Positions 17,843-28,900 of a stretch of DNA of 38,784 nt are shown in pieces. A model generated the notes under the pieces. That model saw only the letters and a list, made by a program, of their open reading frames with translations. It did no database searches and was not told the origin of the DNA. The position numbers were made by a program, and so were the translations under genes. This DNA is from Merismopedia glauca CCAP 1448/3 (GTDB lineage: Bacteria > Cyanobacteriota > Cyanobacteriia > Cyanobacteriales > CCAP-1448), in NCBI RefSeq assembly GCF_003003775.1, contig NZ_PVWJ01000042.1, positions 1-38,784 on the forward strand, in the 5' to 3' direction. How positions within the stretch are numbered: the first letter of the stretch is position 1; each line of letters begins with the position of its first letter.

Positions 17843-17920
17843 ATGAGGGGTCGAGGCGGATGTTACCATCCAGCCCCTCCCATCCGAAACCCGACGTGAG
17901 ATTTTCACCTCATCGGGCTA
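17843..17920 (-). mobile_element. Group II intron, 3'-terminal fragment (domains V and VI)
   Basis: On the minus strand, bases 17919-17887 fold as a canonical 33-nt domain V. It has a lower helix starting AGCCCGAT, an upper helix GAGGT and ATCTC closed by the GAAA tetraloop, an ACG bulge, and the closing strand GTCGGGTTT. The AGC of the catalytic triad is present. A domain VI-like hairpin follows, with GAGGGG pairing with CCCCTC and a GTAA loop on a GGATG/CATCC stem. The intron would end around 17843. No reverse transcriptase/maturase gene or 5' intron end is in the 400 bp upstream, so this is a truncated relic. Confidence 0.72.
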
Positions 17921-18329
17921 CTCAACATATCTACCCTTGTCAGTGGGACTCTCTACCTTTGGACGAAAGAATATTCCGTATCTAAGGCAGTTTTTTGATC
18001 GTGGCAATGGTGAAGGCATCGATGTAGCATGGATTGCAGCCCCAGGCACGTCAGGAATGGTTTCAAGAAACCTTAGCCCCGTCAGACCTAACCTTGTTGC
18101 CAATAACGCCTAATCCCCTAAAAAAATATGTCTTGAGATCTGGTATTATTGCTAATTAATTGCAATAATGTAATCAAGACATCAATGGTCAGGCTTCCCT
18201 AGTGTTGGGAAAAGGTTCAACCTACCTGTACTAATTGATTGACTGTGGTTTGATCCCCTAGACCCAGAAGTATTTGGGATTGGCAAGGTAAGGTAGCTAA
18301 AAAGTAGTAAATATTAGCAATAGTGGTTT
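17921..18329. other. Region without assignable gene, including a two-tier hairpin
   Basis: From 17921 to about 18111 both strands are open for about 60 codons. Neither reading resembles a family I know, so I call no gene. It may be debris of the host gene or of intron sequence. A large hairpin occupies 18128-18182, and the last 150 bases before the next gene show nothing else. Confidence 0.4.
18128..18182. repeat. 55-bp two-tier hairpin
   Basis: The outer arms ATGTCTTGA (18128-18136) and TCAAGACAT (18174-18182) pair perfectly. Inside, TATTATTGC pairs with GCAATAATG around a TAATTAATT loop. It may be the end of a small mobile element or a structured RNA. Confidence 0.55.
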
Positions 18330-18947
18330 ATGCCTAAGTCTAAACAAATTACTAAATTCGCGATCGCCGGTAAATTTATCGGTTTTACCCTGAAAGATGA
18401 CAACCAAATCAAAGAGATCCAATTACAGACCTATAAAGGAGAAGTTTGGATTAAACCTAATAAAGAGTTGCGTCCTACTCTCAAAAATGTCATCTCTGTA
18501 GGCGATTTGGTCATAGTGGAGGGTGAAAAGCACTTGAATGACAAAAATGGTCAAACTAAGCTAAAAGCCCATCTAGTCACCCTCAAGCAGCCAGCGATCG
18601 CAGTTGAGGCGACAAAACACCCAGATCCGCTTCTCTCTTGTACCAATAATCTCCTAGCTAAATCCATAAATCAGCAGCCAATCGCTAGCATCCTGATTTG
18701 TCAGAAATCTGATTGTCAAAAACGGGGTAGCCAAAATGTTTGTCGTCAGATTGAAGAAGCTTTACGCGATCGCGGTTTAGAATCACAAATTATCATTAAA
18801 AAAGTTGGTTGTATCAAACAGTGTAAATCTGGTCCTCACATGGTTTTAATGCCAGATAAAACCCGCTACAGTGAAGTTAAACCCAGTCGCATCCCTGAAT
18901 TAATCGAAAGACATTTTTCTGGCTATAAACAGCCTCAAAGTGCCTAA
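18330..18947 (+). CDS. Thioredoxin-like [2Fe-2S] ferredoxin domain protein
   Basis: The 205-residue product has an N-terminal beta-rich, OB-fold-like half (about 5-88; FAIAGKFIGF, then VGDLVIVEGEK) and a C-terminal thioredoxin-like 2Fe-2S ferredoxin domain (about 118-196). Candidate cluster ligands are Cys124 (ILICQKSDC) with Cys129 or Cys138, and Cys161 and Cys165 (VGCIKQCKSGP). Family knowledge: such domains occur in NuoE-like subunits and bidirectional hydrogenases and as stand-alone ferredoxins. This two-part form is a cyanobacterial type of unsettled role. There is no signal peptide, so it is cytoplasmic. No partner oxidoreductase lies alongside. Confidence 0.8.
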   Translation: MPKSKQITKFAIAGKFIGFTLKDDNQIKEIQLQTYKGEVWIKPNKELRPTLKNVISVGDLVIVEGEKHLNDKNGQTKLKAHLVTLKQPAIAVEATKHPDPLLSCTNNLLAKSINQQPIASILICQKSDCQKRGSQNVCRQIEEALRDRGLESQIIIKKVGCIKQCKSGPHMVLMPDKTRYSEVKPSRIPELIERHFSGYKQPQSA

Positions 18948-18987
18948 TCAGTTGCTTTAGCAGTTATTGAGGCGATGATATCCGACA

Positions 18988-19042
18988 TTAGACCTTTTGC
19001 AAAAGTCGAACCGTATAGATTGGAGTAAAGAGTAAAGAGTAA
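18988..19042 (+). mobile_element. MITE-like element, copy 2 (left end only)
   Basis: About 53 of 55 bases match copy 1 (3587-3640), including AGACCTTTTGCAAAAGTC and the GAGTAAA heptamer units. A possible degenerate right end (GCAGATCT) is near 19056-19063. It lies 41 bp after the ferredoxin-like gene. Confidence 0.6.
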
Positions 19043-19145
19043 TTGGGAACTAGTGCAGATCTATACAAATAATTTTGGCTACCTACTTATCGTGTAAACG
19101 GTGAGCTAAATTGATGGTATCGCTCATCTTCAAATATCAACCAAT

Positions 19146-19418
19146 ATGAGATTTGACCATCCCTTATGTATTAGCATGATGGGGATTTCAATCGCTCTAG
19201 TTCAAATTGCGCCATCTGTAGCTTTATCCCCTCAAGAAGTCGGTAAAATCGCCAAAAAAATTGTCGTGCGGATTGATGCTGGCACAAGTCAGGGTTCGGG
19301 GGTCATAATTAGCCATGAAGGGAATACTTACCATGTGCTAACAGCTAAGCACGTCATGTTTACAGAGAAAAATAGCTATGCCGTTATTACTCCCGATGGC
19401 GATCGCTACCTCCACTGA
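19146..19418 (+). pseudogene. Truncated trypsin-like serine protease (N-terminal 90 codons)
   Basis: The frame encodes a signal peptide (about residues 1-27) and the start of a trypsin-like domain. It carries SQGSGVIIS and the catalytic His69 in VLTAKHV, then stops at a TGA just after DGDRYLH. A full protease would need about 150 more residues with the Asp and Ser of the triad, and none follow in any frame. Sequence from another gene (DUF2808) takes over at this point, so this looks like the front half of a deletion fusion. The last codons contain a HIP1 octamer at 19399-19406. Confidence 0.75.
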
Positions 19419-19867
19419 CCGGAAAAAGAGGAATTTTTATCAAATCTCCCCGCTTATTAGGGGCAGCTACGACATTTAATCGAGCTTACACACCAGGCGC
19501 GACTTACTATTTTAACGTTAGTATCCCAGAAAATGCGGAAGGCTCTCTCAAACAGATAACCCTGACTCAAGTAGAAGGGGAAGATATTAAGTACCGATTA
19601 GACGAAACAGAAGCTTTTGAAGGTACACATCGAGATCGAGGTGCAGATCTCAAACCTATAGAAGTAGCGAACAATCCAGAAACCCGCACAATTTCTGTAA
19701 CTTTCTCTTCCCCTGTTCCCCCAGGTAAAACAGTAACTATTGGCTTATCCCCCACTCACAACCCGATGGATGGCGTATATTTATTCAAAGTTAAAGTCTT
19801 TCCTGAAGGTGACAATCCTCAAGCTTTAGAATTAGGTGTAGGTAGGTTACATTTCTACAATCGCTAG
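19376..19867 (+). pseudogene. DUF2808 gene lacking its start and signal peptide
   Basis: A frame shifted relative to the protease fragment is open from 19376 to a TAG at 19865-19867. From about 19418 it reads as a nearly whole DUF2808 domain (RGIFIKSPRLLGAATTFN, GATYYFNVSIPENAEG, DETEAFEGTHRDRG, NPMDGVYLFKVKVFPEG, ending GRLHFYNR). It has no ATG, GTG or TTG upstream in frame, and the signal peptide these cyanobacterial secreted proteins carry is missing. Junction and stop are both next to HIP1 octamers. Probably inactive; a rescue by frameshifting from the protease start is conceivable but unsupported. Confidence 0.75.
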
Positions 19868-19969
19868 CGATCGCACTTTCCTGCCACAAATAATTATTAT
19901 TTATGACTGGCACTAGGTGACCTAGATCGGATATACCAAAACTAGCACAACAGTTAGGGAATCATAACC

Positions 19970-20413
19970 ATGAAGTTAGCATCTGCTCTAGTGGCGATCG
20001 CATTTTGCTTAGTCGCCTGTCAAGCACAAAGCGATACTCAAACTCCCCTAGGAACCAGTTCTCCAGTCGCTTCTACATCAACCAAGTCTCAAAATCAAGG
20101 CGCTTTCATCGGACAGGGACACTCTACCACTGGAAACACCAAAATAGTGACAGAAAATGGTCAAAAATATTTACTACTAGATTCAGGCTTTAGTACTGAC
20201 AATGGTCCCGATCTTTTCGTCATTTTACACAAATCTGTACCACCCCAAGACTACGATGCCAAAAACTACGTCAACTTGGGTAAACTCGAAAAAACTAGCG
20301 GTTCTCAAAAATATTCAATTCCCGCCAACATTAATCCTCAAGATTTTCGTTCTGTTGCCATTTGGTGTCGTCAATTCAACGTGACTTTTGGCTATGCTCC
20401 CTTAGCTAAGTGA
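19970..20413 (+). CDS. DM13-domain lipoprotein
   Basis: The 147-residue product has a lipoprotein signal peptide with the lipobox LVAC (Cys17), then a Ser/Thr-rich linker (about 20-45). A DM13 domain fills the rest (about 46-145; GQGHSTTGNTKIV, NGPDLFVILHKS, YVNLGKLEKTSGSQKYSIP). The conserved cysteine of DM13 is in VAIWCRQFNVTFGYA. Family knowledge: DM13 is proposed to be an extracytoplasmic redox or electron-transfer domain; its reaction is not established. Expected location is lipid-anchored on the periplasmic face. It has no operon partner; the DUF2808/protease wreck lies just upstream. Confidence 0.85.
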   Translation: MKLASALVAIAFCLVACQAQSDTQTPLGTSSPVASTSTKSQNQGAFIGQGHSTTGNTKIVTENGQKYLLLDSGFSTDNGPDLFVILHKSVPPQDYDAKNYVNLGKLEKTSGSQKYSIPANINPQDFRSVAIWCRQFNVTFGYAPLAK

Positions 20414-20548
20414 GCGCTTAACTATATAATTAGCTATTAATCGTTAATTTCTTGACCAAAAGCGCTTCAAGTCCATCAGAAGACAAAAGTTTATCAAATG
20501 AGAACTCATGAACCAAAGTTTCATTGAATCTCTTTACTTCTGACTTCT

Positions 20549-20577
20549 GTACAGACGTAGCACTGCTACGTCTCTAC
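20549..20577. repeat. GTACAGACGTAGCA palindrome, copy 2
   Basis: Arms GTACAGACGTAGCA and TGCTACGTCTCTAC surround a single C, with one mismatch. Both sides carry the heptamer-like phrase CTTCTGACTT, as at 36575-36603. The rest of the gap 20414-20591 shows nothing else. Confidence 0.75.
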
Positions 20578-20591
20578 GAATGACTTCTGAC

Positions 20592-20753
20592 TTATTGATT
20601 ATCCATCGGTTCATCTTCTTCAGCTTTTGGCTGATTATTAGATTGATTATTGTTTCTAAAATAGCGACCAGAACTGGGATTTTTGCGAAATCTTCGAGCA
20701 TACGCTAGATTTCTTTCCGCTTTTTCTTTTTTCAGATTGCGGCGCTTTGCCAT
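20592..20753 (-). CDS. Small basic protein, 53 aa, function unknown
   Basis: An ATG at 20753 opens a 53-codon frame: a strongly basic N-terminal half (MAKRRNLKKEKAERNLAYAR, then RFRKNPSSGRYFR) and an acidic, Asn/Gln-rich tail ending in EEDEPMDNQ. The charge pattern (Lys/Arg-rich start, structured middle, acidic tail) and freedom from stops make it a likely gene, perhaps a nucleic-acid- or ribosome-associated small protein. I do not recognise a named family. It lies between the DM13 gene and the epimerase gene and shares the strand of the latter, with the epimerase downstream. Confidence 0.7.
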   Translation of the reverse strand: MAKRRNLKKEKAERNLAYARRFRKNPSSGRYFRNNNQSNNQPKAEEDEPMDNQ

Positions 20754-20884
20754 GATGACCTCATTAAAAAATTAACCTACTGCACAATAGAGCCAGGGAA
20801 TTTCCAACTATACAAGCTCTATTACCAACTTAGCAGAAAGATCTATGGTACTACTTTTTGTCTTGTGAGGAAAGCAAAAATTGC

Positions 20885-21913
20885 TCACAGCGATCGCCTT
20901 TTTTCCTCAACACCATAATACTCGCGATACCAATCAACAAATTTAGGAATGCCAATCTCAATCGGAACTTGGGGTTTAAAGTCAACCGCTTTGGCTAAAT
21001 CATTTATATCAGCATAAGTTTCGAGAACATCTCCTGGTTGCAAGGGTAAAAAGTTCTTTTTCGCTTCTTTCCCAATCGCTTGTTCTAAAACTTCAATAAA
21101 TTTTCCTAACTCAACTGATTGATTATTACCAATATTATATATTCGATATGGAGCCATACTCGTTGCTGGATCTGGATCTAATCCAGACCAATTAGGATTA
21201 ACTTTAGCTGGATTATCTAATACTTTAACCACACCTGCTACAATATCATCAACATAGGTAAAATCTCGTTTCATTTTGCCATAATTGAAAACATCAATCG
21301 GACGATCTTCAAAGATAGCTTTAGTAAATAAAAAAGTTGCCATATCTGGTCTTCCCCAAGGACCATAGACCGTAAAAAAGCGTAAGCCAGTAACAGGAAT
21401 TTGATACAGGTGACTATAGCTATGAGCCATTAATTCATTAGCTTTTTTGGTAGCAGCATAAAAACTAATGGGGTGGTCTACAGTATCGTGGACAGAAAAA
21501 GGCATTTTCGCATTTGCACCATAAACTGAACTGGAAGAAGCAAAGACTAAATGTTCTGGTTTGAAGTGTCGGCAACCTTCTAAAATATGCATGAATCCGA
21601 CTAGGTTACTATTTAAATAAGCATAGGGATTTTGCAGAGAATAACGCACGCCAACTTGTGCTGCTAAATGAACTATTTTATCGAGTTTAAGATCGGCAAA
21701 AAGCTGTTGAATTTCATCTCTATCTGCCAAGTCAATTTGGCAGAATTTAAAAGTAGATTGCTGGAACAAAATTGATAAGCGATCGCGCTTTAATTGCACG
21801 TCATAATAATCATTTAGATTATCAATCCCAATAACTTCATCGCCTCTATCTAATAAATATTTACTAACATGAAATCCGATAAAACCCGCCGCACCAGTGA
21901 CTAAAATTTTCAT
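20885..21913 (-). CDS. NAD-dependent nucleotide-sugar epimerase (UDP-glucuronate 4-epimerase-like)
   Basis: The 342-residue product is an extended short-chain dehydrogenase. It has the Rossmann motif GAAGFIG (residues 7-13), ASSSSVYG (125-132), and the catalytic Tyr152-x-x-x-Lys156 ([11 protein letters not shown]). The segments [16 protein letters not shown] and [10 protein letters not shown], and the tail length, match the UDP-glucuronate 4-epimerase group (CapI/LpsL). Family knowledge: these interconvert UDP-glucuronate and UDP-galacturonate for cell-surface polysaccharide. UDP-glucose epimerase activity cannot be excluded. No other polysaccharide gene is adjacent. It is divergent from ligA with a 165-bp gap. 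Confidence 0.88.
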   Translation of the reverse strand: MKILVTGAAGFIGFHVSKYLLDRGDEVIGIDNLNDYYDVQLKRDRLSILFQQSTFKFCQIDLADRDEIQQLFADLKLDKIVHLAAQVGVRYSLQNPYAYLNSNLVGFMHILEGCRHFKPEHLVFASSSSVYGANAKMPFSVHDTVDHPISFYAATKKANELMAHSYSHLYQIPVTGLRFFTVYGPWGRPDMATFLFTKAIFEDRPIDVFNYGKMKRDFTYVDDIVAGVVKVLDNPAKVNPNWSGLDPDPATSMAPYRIYNIGNNQSVELGKFIEVLEQAIGKEAKKNFLPLQPGDVLETYADINDLAKAVDFKPQVPIEIGIPKFVDWYREYYGVEEKRRSL

Positions 21914-22015
21914 TACTCAATTCAGGTTAATGCTCAGAGGCTATCTTACCGGAAAACTCTATCAGCACGAGCGATCGCCATTTACTTGAGTTTAGATCTT
22001 TAGGGGGCGAGATAG

Positions 22016-24100
<2,085 letters not shown>

Positions 24101-24185
24101 AATAAACTGCTGCGTTAATAAAAATTGCAGATGCTCTTTCTGCTTTTGCTCAACTAGATTATCCTTGGATGCAAGAATATTTCTG

Positions 24186-24404
24186 CTACTGAGGAATTTC
24201 AAACAAAGACCGAGGTAAACCTGACTGACGAATGATTGATTGCAACGTACCAATCCGTATCTCCGAATAATTGGGAACAGGAACGGTAATTGTTGAATCT
24301 TCTGTTTGCTGCTGCATTATGATGTGGCTACCTCGTTGTCGTACCTTCACAAATTCCAGAATTTGACAGACTTCATGAGCCGATAAAACCCGCAGTTTAC
24401 CCAA
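24186..24404 (-). CDS. hicA: HicA-type mRNA interferase toxin
   Basis: The 72-residue product matches HicA/YcfA: a double-stranded-RNA-binding-like fold with the catalytic His27 in RGSHIIM, and the typical opening KLRVLSAHEVCQIL and ending GTLQSIIRQSGL. Family knowledge: HicA cleaves mRNA and is blocked by HicB. Its start lies inside the end of hicB (8-bp overlap), so the two are translationally coupled in the order hicB-hicA, the less common order for this family. No damage to either gene is visible. Confidence 0.88.
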   Translation of the reverse strand: MGKLRVLSAHEVCQILEFVKVRQRGSHIIMQQQTEDSTITVPVPNYSEIRIGTLQSIIRQSGLPRSLFEIPQ

Positions 24405-24630
24405 CTGAAACCTCCAAACTAGTCACAAATATTTCCCCATGCAATCGACTCTCAATCTCTGAAGGATCGGCAGTTTTAAAAAATAGCTCTAATGCCTCAA
24501 TCAGATTATTTCGAGATTCCTCAACCGTCTTTCCTTGACTTGCAATATCTAATTCTGGACATAAAGAAACATATCCGTTCTCTTCGCGTTCAATGATGGC
24601 TGTAAATTGCCGTTTTTGTTTCATAATCAT
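24397..24630 (-). CDS. hicB: HicB-type antitoxin
   Basis: The 77-residue product is a short HicB: partial RNase H-like fold with FTAIIEREENGYVSLCPEL and SQGKTVEESRNNLIEALELF. It lacks a separate C-terminal DNA-binding domain, so autoregulation may need a different mechanism; that is inference from length. It precedes and overlaps hicA by 8 bp. The start could be either of the methionines at positions 1 and 3. Confidence 0.88.
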   Translation of the reverse strand: MIMKQKRQFTAIIEREENGYVSLCPELDIASQGKTVEESRNNLIEALELFFKTADPSEIESRLHGEIFVTSLEVSVG

Positions 24631-24676
24631 AAGAGTAACTGTTGATAGGTAACATTTAAGTTGACAGATAGCGTTT

Positions 24677-25246
24677 TCAATTTCTAGATTGGAAAAACTC
24701 AGCTATCTGGATGACACAATCGGTAAAAGCCAAAGGTGCGATTGCATCCTCTTCTTCTAACTGTTGTTGAAACTCATAATTGGTATCTCCAGGGTGTCGA
24801 AATACGTGCAAACAACGCCCTAAGACATCCAACACCCAATACTCAGCAATTCCAGAACGAGCGTATAAGGGTGCTTTTACTTCTAAATCCCGCTTCAGCG
24901 TAGAATCGGCTACCTCTATCAGCCCAAAAATCTCTCTAGGTGTGGGATGATGGTCTTCATAATCTAGGCGATCGCTCTGTACAATAGCTATATCTGGCTC
25001 TGGTTCTGATAGATCGCTCAACTGTACTGGATCTTGGAGTCGCAATAATACTTGATTAGCCAGTCTCTCCGACAAAATTCTAGCAATGCGCGTGACTGCG
25101 GCGCTATGAGCCGTACCTTTAGCAACCATCCGATAAATTTGCCCTTCGATTAACTCTACCCTTTCATCTGCGGCTAAAATCCCTGATTCTGCCATGCGAT
25201 GATAGTCTGCTACCGTGAGTAATCTTAACTCTGTTGCGCTGGTCAT
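24677..25246 (-). CDS. Uma2/DUF820-family PD-(D/E)XK nuclease-like protein
   Basis: The family layout is clear: LTVADYHRMAESGIL, ADERVELIEGQIYRM, HSAAVTRIARIL, EPEPDIAIV, GLIEVADSTLKRDLEVKAPLYA, GIAEYWVLDV. The putative nuclease residues are the Glu of VELIEG, the Asp of PDIAIV and the Glu...Lys of IEVAD...K. Family knowledge: Uma2 proteins are expanded in cyanobacteria, are predicted restriction-like nucleases, and mostly lack known function. I chose the ATG of MTSATELRLL at 25246; a longer frame from 25291 adds 15 residues that look non-native and would overlap the next gene. Confidence 0.85.
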   Translation of the reverse strand: MTSATELRLLTVADYHRMAESGILAADERVELIEGQIYRMVAKGTAHSAAVTRIARILSERLANQVLLRLQDPVQLSDLSEPEPDIAIVQSDRLDYEDHHPTPREIFGLIEVADSTLKRDLEVKAPLYARSGIAEYWVLDVLGRCLHVFRHPGDTNYEFQQQLEEEDAIAPLAFTDCVIQIAEFFQSRN

Positions 25247-25268
25247 TGACCCCATTCCCGTGTATTTT

Positions 25269-25835
25269 TTAGCGAACTTGCAGCCAATCAAAAATTTGAC
25301 CTAAAGTAAGTTGTAAACCTGGGGCAAATTCAGGAACTGGTAAAATATCTGTAGCTACTTCAAAATAGCAGGGAGTGCGATCGCGGGTGTAGGTAAAAAT
25401 TAACTTCTCGTTGGGATCGATCAGCCAACCAATTTGGGTTCCATGAGCCAGACAGTGTAAAATATTGCGAGTGACGCGAGTCGTGGTTTGTTCGGGGCTA
25501 AGGATTTCAATCGTCCAATCTGGGGCAGTGGTAAACTGATTAGCAATGGTTCCATCATCATTTGTAGCCAGCCGCTCCCAGGTGAAAACTACCACATCAG
25601 GAACAGTAGATCTGTTTCCAAAGGTACAGCGCAATTCGGGAAGTGCTAGAGCGATTTTGGGATCTTCCAGTACCAGATTAATTACAGCAGTTAGTTTCTG
25701 CTGAATGCGGCTATGTTGTCCTTGAGGCATGGGTTTTTGAGTAATTTTGCCATTGATGAATTCGCTAGCTGGCTTGGTTTCCGGTAGAGTCAGAAATTCT
25801 TCAAGGGTGGGGGTTTTGGGTAGAGTCTGAACCAT
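25269..25835 (-). CDS. Uma2/DUF820-family PD-(D/E)XK nuclease-like protein
   Basis: The 188-residue product has the Uma2 pattern: TLEEFLTLPETKPASEFING, HSRIQQKLTAVIN, STVPDVVVFTWERL, DWTIEILSPEQTTTRVTRNI, HGTQIGWLIDPNEKLIFTY. Candidate active-site residues are the Glu of SEFING, the Asp of VPDVVV and the Glu of IEILSP. It ends 22 bases before the start of the next Uma2 gene, in the same direction, so the pair is probably co-transcribed. The two proteins are distant paralogues, not recent duplicates. Confidence 0.85.
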   Translation of the reverse strand: MVQTLPKTPTLEEFLTLPETKPASEFINGKITQKPMPQGQHSRIQQKLTAVINLVLEDPKIALALPELRCTFGNRSTVPDVVVFTWERLATNDDGTIANQFTTAPDWTIEILSPEQTTTRVTRNILHCLAHGTQIGWLIDPNEKLIFTYTRDRTPCYFEVATDILPVPEFAPGLQLTLGQIFDWLQVR

Positions 25836-25915
25836 AAGCCCTGCTGGATTGAGTGCTATTTTCTATTGTAGGAGAACCGATCGCTTGTCATTCACCTAAA
25901 CTATTTTTGAGTTCT

Positions 25916-25943
25916 GTAGGGGTGCAATGCGTTGCACCCCTAC
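25916..25943. repeat. GTAGGGGTGCAA palindrome
   Basis: Arms GTAGGGGTGCAA (25916-25927) and TTGCACCCCTAC (25932-25943) pair perfectly around TGCG. It sits between the divergent Uma2 and restriction-modification genes, followed by a CTTCCTT-type heptamer run at about 25963-25981. Confidence 0.7.
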
Positions 25944-25987
25944 CCAAAATTTGTAGCGTCTTCCTTCTTCCCTCTTCCTTAAATTAA

Positions 25988-28900
25988 ATGCCTTACAAAT
26001 TACAGCCAAGACAAGCTTTAAATAAAGCCTTCCTCAAGCTTAAACCTAACAGAAATGAGATTGAACTGTTTAAAAATAATCTGATTAAACTATTGGATCG
26101 AATTAATGAAGCTGAATCAGAAGAGTTTCATAAAAATCTGGTTTCGGATTTTCTGAAGAATACATATTACAGTCAAAATCATTTTATCAATACCAAAGGG
26201 CGTAACGATCTTGTTATTCATAATGGCATAGATGCTCAAAGCAGTGTTGGCGTAATTCTGGAAGCTGAAAAGCTAACCAATAAAAGCGAGATGCTTAAAA
26301 TTAATACTCTGAATACAAAAGCATTTCAAGAATTAGTTTTATATTTTTTGCGAGAACGGATTACAGGCAAAAACCTGGACATTAGATATCTAGTTGCGAC
26401 TAATATTTACGAATGGTTTATGTTTGATGCAAGTATTTTTGAAAAAGCATTTGCTCAAGATAAAACACTAGTTAAGCAATTCACTGATTTTGAAGCCGGA
26501 AGATTGACGGGTAAAACAACAGAATTTTTCTATCAAGAAATAGCTAAACCAGCGATCGCATCAATTGAATCTGAACTTTATTTTACCCACTTCGATATTC
26601 GAGACTATGAGGATTCATTAAGAAATCCTGACAAGCAAGATGATACCAAACTCATTGCCTTGTTTAAACTACTTTCACCAGAGCATTTATTAAAGTTACC
26701 TTTTGCTAATGATAGCAACAGCCTTGACAAAACATTTTACACCGAGTTACTCCACATTATCGGTTTGACAGAAACAAAGGAAGGCGGAAAAAAACTCATT
26801 GGGCGCAAAAAAGAGAGTGAAAGAAATGCAGGTTCGTTGATAGAAAATGCGATCGCACAGCTTGATAGTTTAGACAAAATTTCTCGATTAGAAAAGCCAG
26901 AACAGTTTGGAGATACCGAAACAGACAGACTATTTAATGTTGCTTTAGAGTTGGCGATCGCTTGGGTAAATCGTATCCTATTTTTGAAGTTACTGGAAGC
27001 ACAGTTAATCAAATATCACAAAGGCGATAAGTCATTTGCGTTTCTCAACTTAGAAAAAGTAGAGAATTACGACGATTTAAACAGGCTTTTCTTTAGTGTA
27101 TTAGCGCGCCAACACAATGAAAGAAAGGAAGATGTCAAAAAGCTATTTGCTAACGTACCTTATCTCAACAGTTCGCTATTTGAACCAACATATCTTGAGC
27201 AATTAACTATTTTCATTAGCAATCTCAGAGATGAAAAGTTACCCATCTTCTCGTCTAGTGTGTTGAAAGATAGTAATGGGAAAAAACGAACTGGCGAACT
27301 GAATGCGCTAGAATACTTCTTTGAATTTCTCAATGCTTACGACTTTAGTAGTGAAGGTTCCGAAGAGATTCAAGAAGATAATAAAAGGCTGATTAATGCT
27401 TCTGTTCTCGGTTTGATTTTTGAGAAGATTAACGGTTATAAAGACGGTTCATTCTTCACACCTGGATTCATTACCATGTATATGTGTCGCGAAACAATTC
27501 GCCGAGCAATTGTACAGAAGTTCAATGAAATCAAGAGTTGGAATTGTCAAGATATAAATGGATTGTATGACAAAATTGGAGACAAAAAAGAAGCCAATGA
27601 GATTATAAATAGTTTAAAAATATGCGATCCGGCGGTGGGTTCTGGACACTTTTTAGTTTCAGCACTAAATGAAGTTATTGCTGTCAAAAGCGAACTCAAA
27701 ATTTTGCTAGATAGACAAGGCAAAACTTTAAGAGACTATCATGTAGAAGTTGTTAATGACGAGTTAATTGTCACCGATGACGACGGAAAATTATTTGAAT
27801 ACAATCCCAAAAATAAGGAAAGCCAGCGCATCCAAGAAACTCTATTTCATGAAAAACAAACGCTGATTGAAAACTGTTTATTCGGAGTAGATATCAACCC
27901 CAACTCAGTTAAGATATGTCGCTTGCGCTTATGGATTGAGCTTTTGAAGAATGCTTATTATAAACCAGATAGCAATTACACTGAACTGGAAACCTTGCCG
28001 AATATTGATATCAACATCAAATGCGGTAATTCTTTGATTAGTCGCTTTGCTCTAGATGCCGATTTGCGACAGGCTTTAAAGAAAAACCAGTGCGATATTA
28101 ATACTTACAAAAATGCCGTACAAACTTACCGCAATGCCGAAAATAAACAGCAAAAACGAGAAATGGAAAGGCTGATCGATGATATTAAAAAAAGCTTTCA
28201 GACAATAATTGCCAATAATGATATTAGACTTAGAAGGCGAAATGATATCGAAGCAAAGCTTCAGTCTAAGCAATTGGGTTTAGATTTAGAAATTACTCAG
28301 TTAAGCAAAACAGAGCAGAAAGCTGAAGAACAAAAGCGCAAAAAGTTAACTATTGAACTTGCGAAAATTAAAGCAGAACTTGAAGAAATTAATACTGGAA
28401 AAATTTATCAAAATGCCCTCGAATGGCGGTTTGAATTTCCTGAAGTATTGAACGATCGAGGTGATTTTATCGGGTTTGATGTAATTATTGGAAATCCGCC
28501 TTATGTGAGACAAGAAGAGATTAAAGCATTCAAACCAGTTTTGCAACAAAAATATCAATCTTATACAGGTGTAGCTGATTTGTTTGTCTATTTTTACGAA
28601 CAAGGTTTGCAGTTATTAAAGCCAAAAGGATATTTGACATATATTTCTTCTAATAAGTATTTTAGAGCAGGTTATGGAGAGAAATTACGTCAACTATTGA
28701 CAAGTTCAACCACTATTCACGAGTTAATTGATTTCGGAGATTTCCCAGTTTTTGAAGAAGCTACTGCTTATCCTAGTATCATTACATTGAGCAAAGTTAA
28801 ACCTGATGGAAACTACGTCAAAGCCTTATCTTGGGATGAAGCCAAAAAACAAAATATCGAACAGTTTGCTACAGTTTTAAAACAAGACAGTTTGATAATT

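Noticed and set aside
17843-17908. N-terminal part of the 87-codon frame at 17645-17908
   Set aside because: These codons translate group II intron domains V and VI, not protein.
17918-18103. 61-codon minus-strand frame beside the intron relic, and a comparable plus-strand frame
   Set aside because: Both strands are open and neither translation resembles a family I know; one ends right at domain V. Probably debris.
24117-24191. Stop-free stretch after ligA that reads like a short protein tail
   Set aside because: Only about 24 codons, no start, overlapping the end of hicA on the other strand; too little to call.
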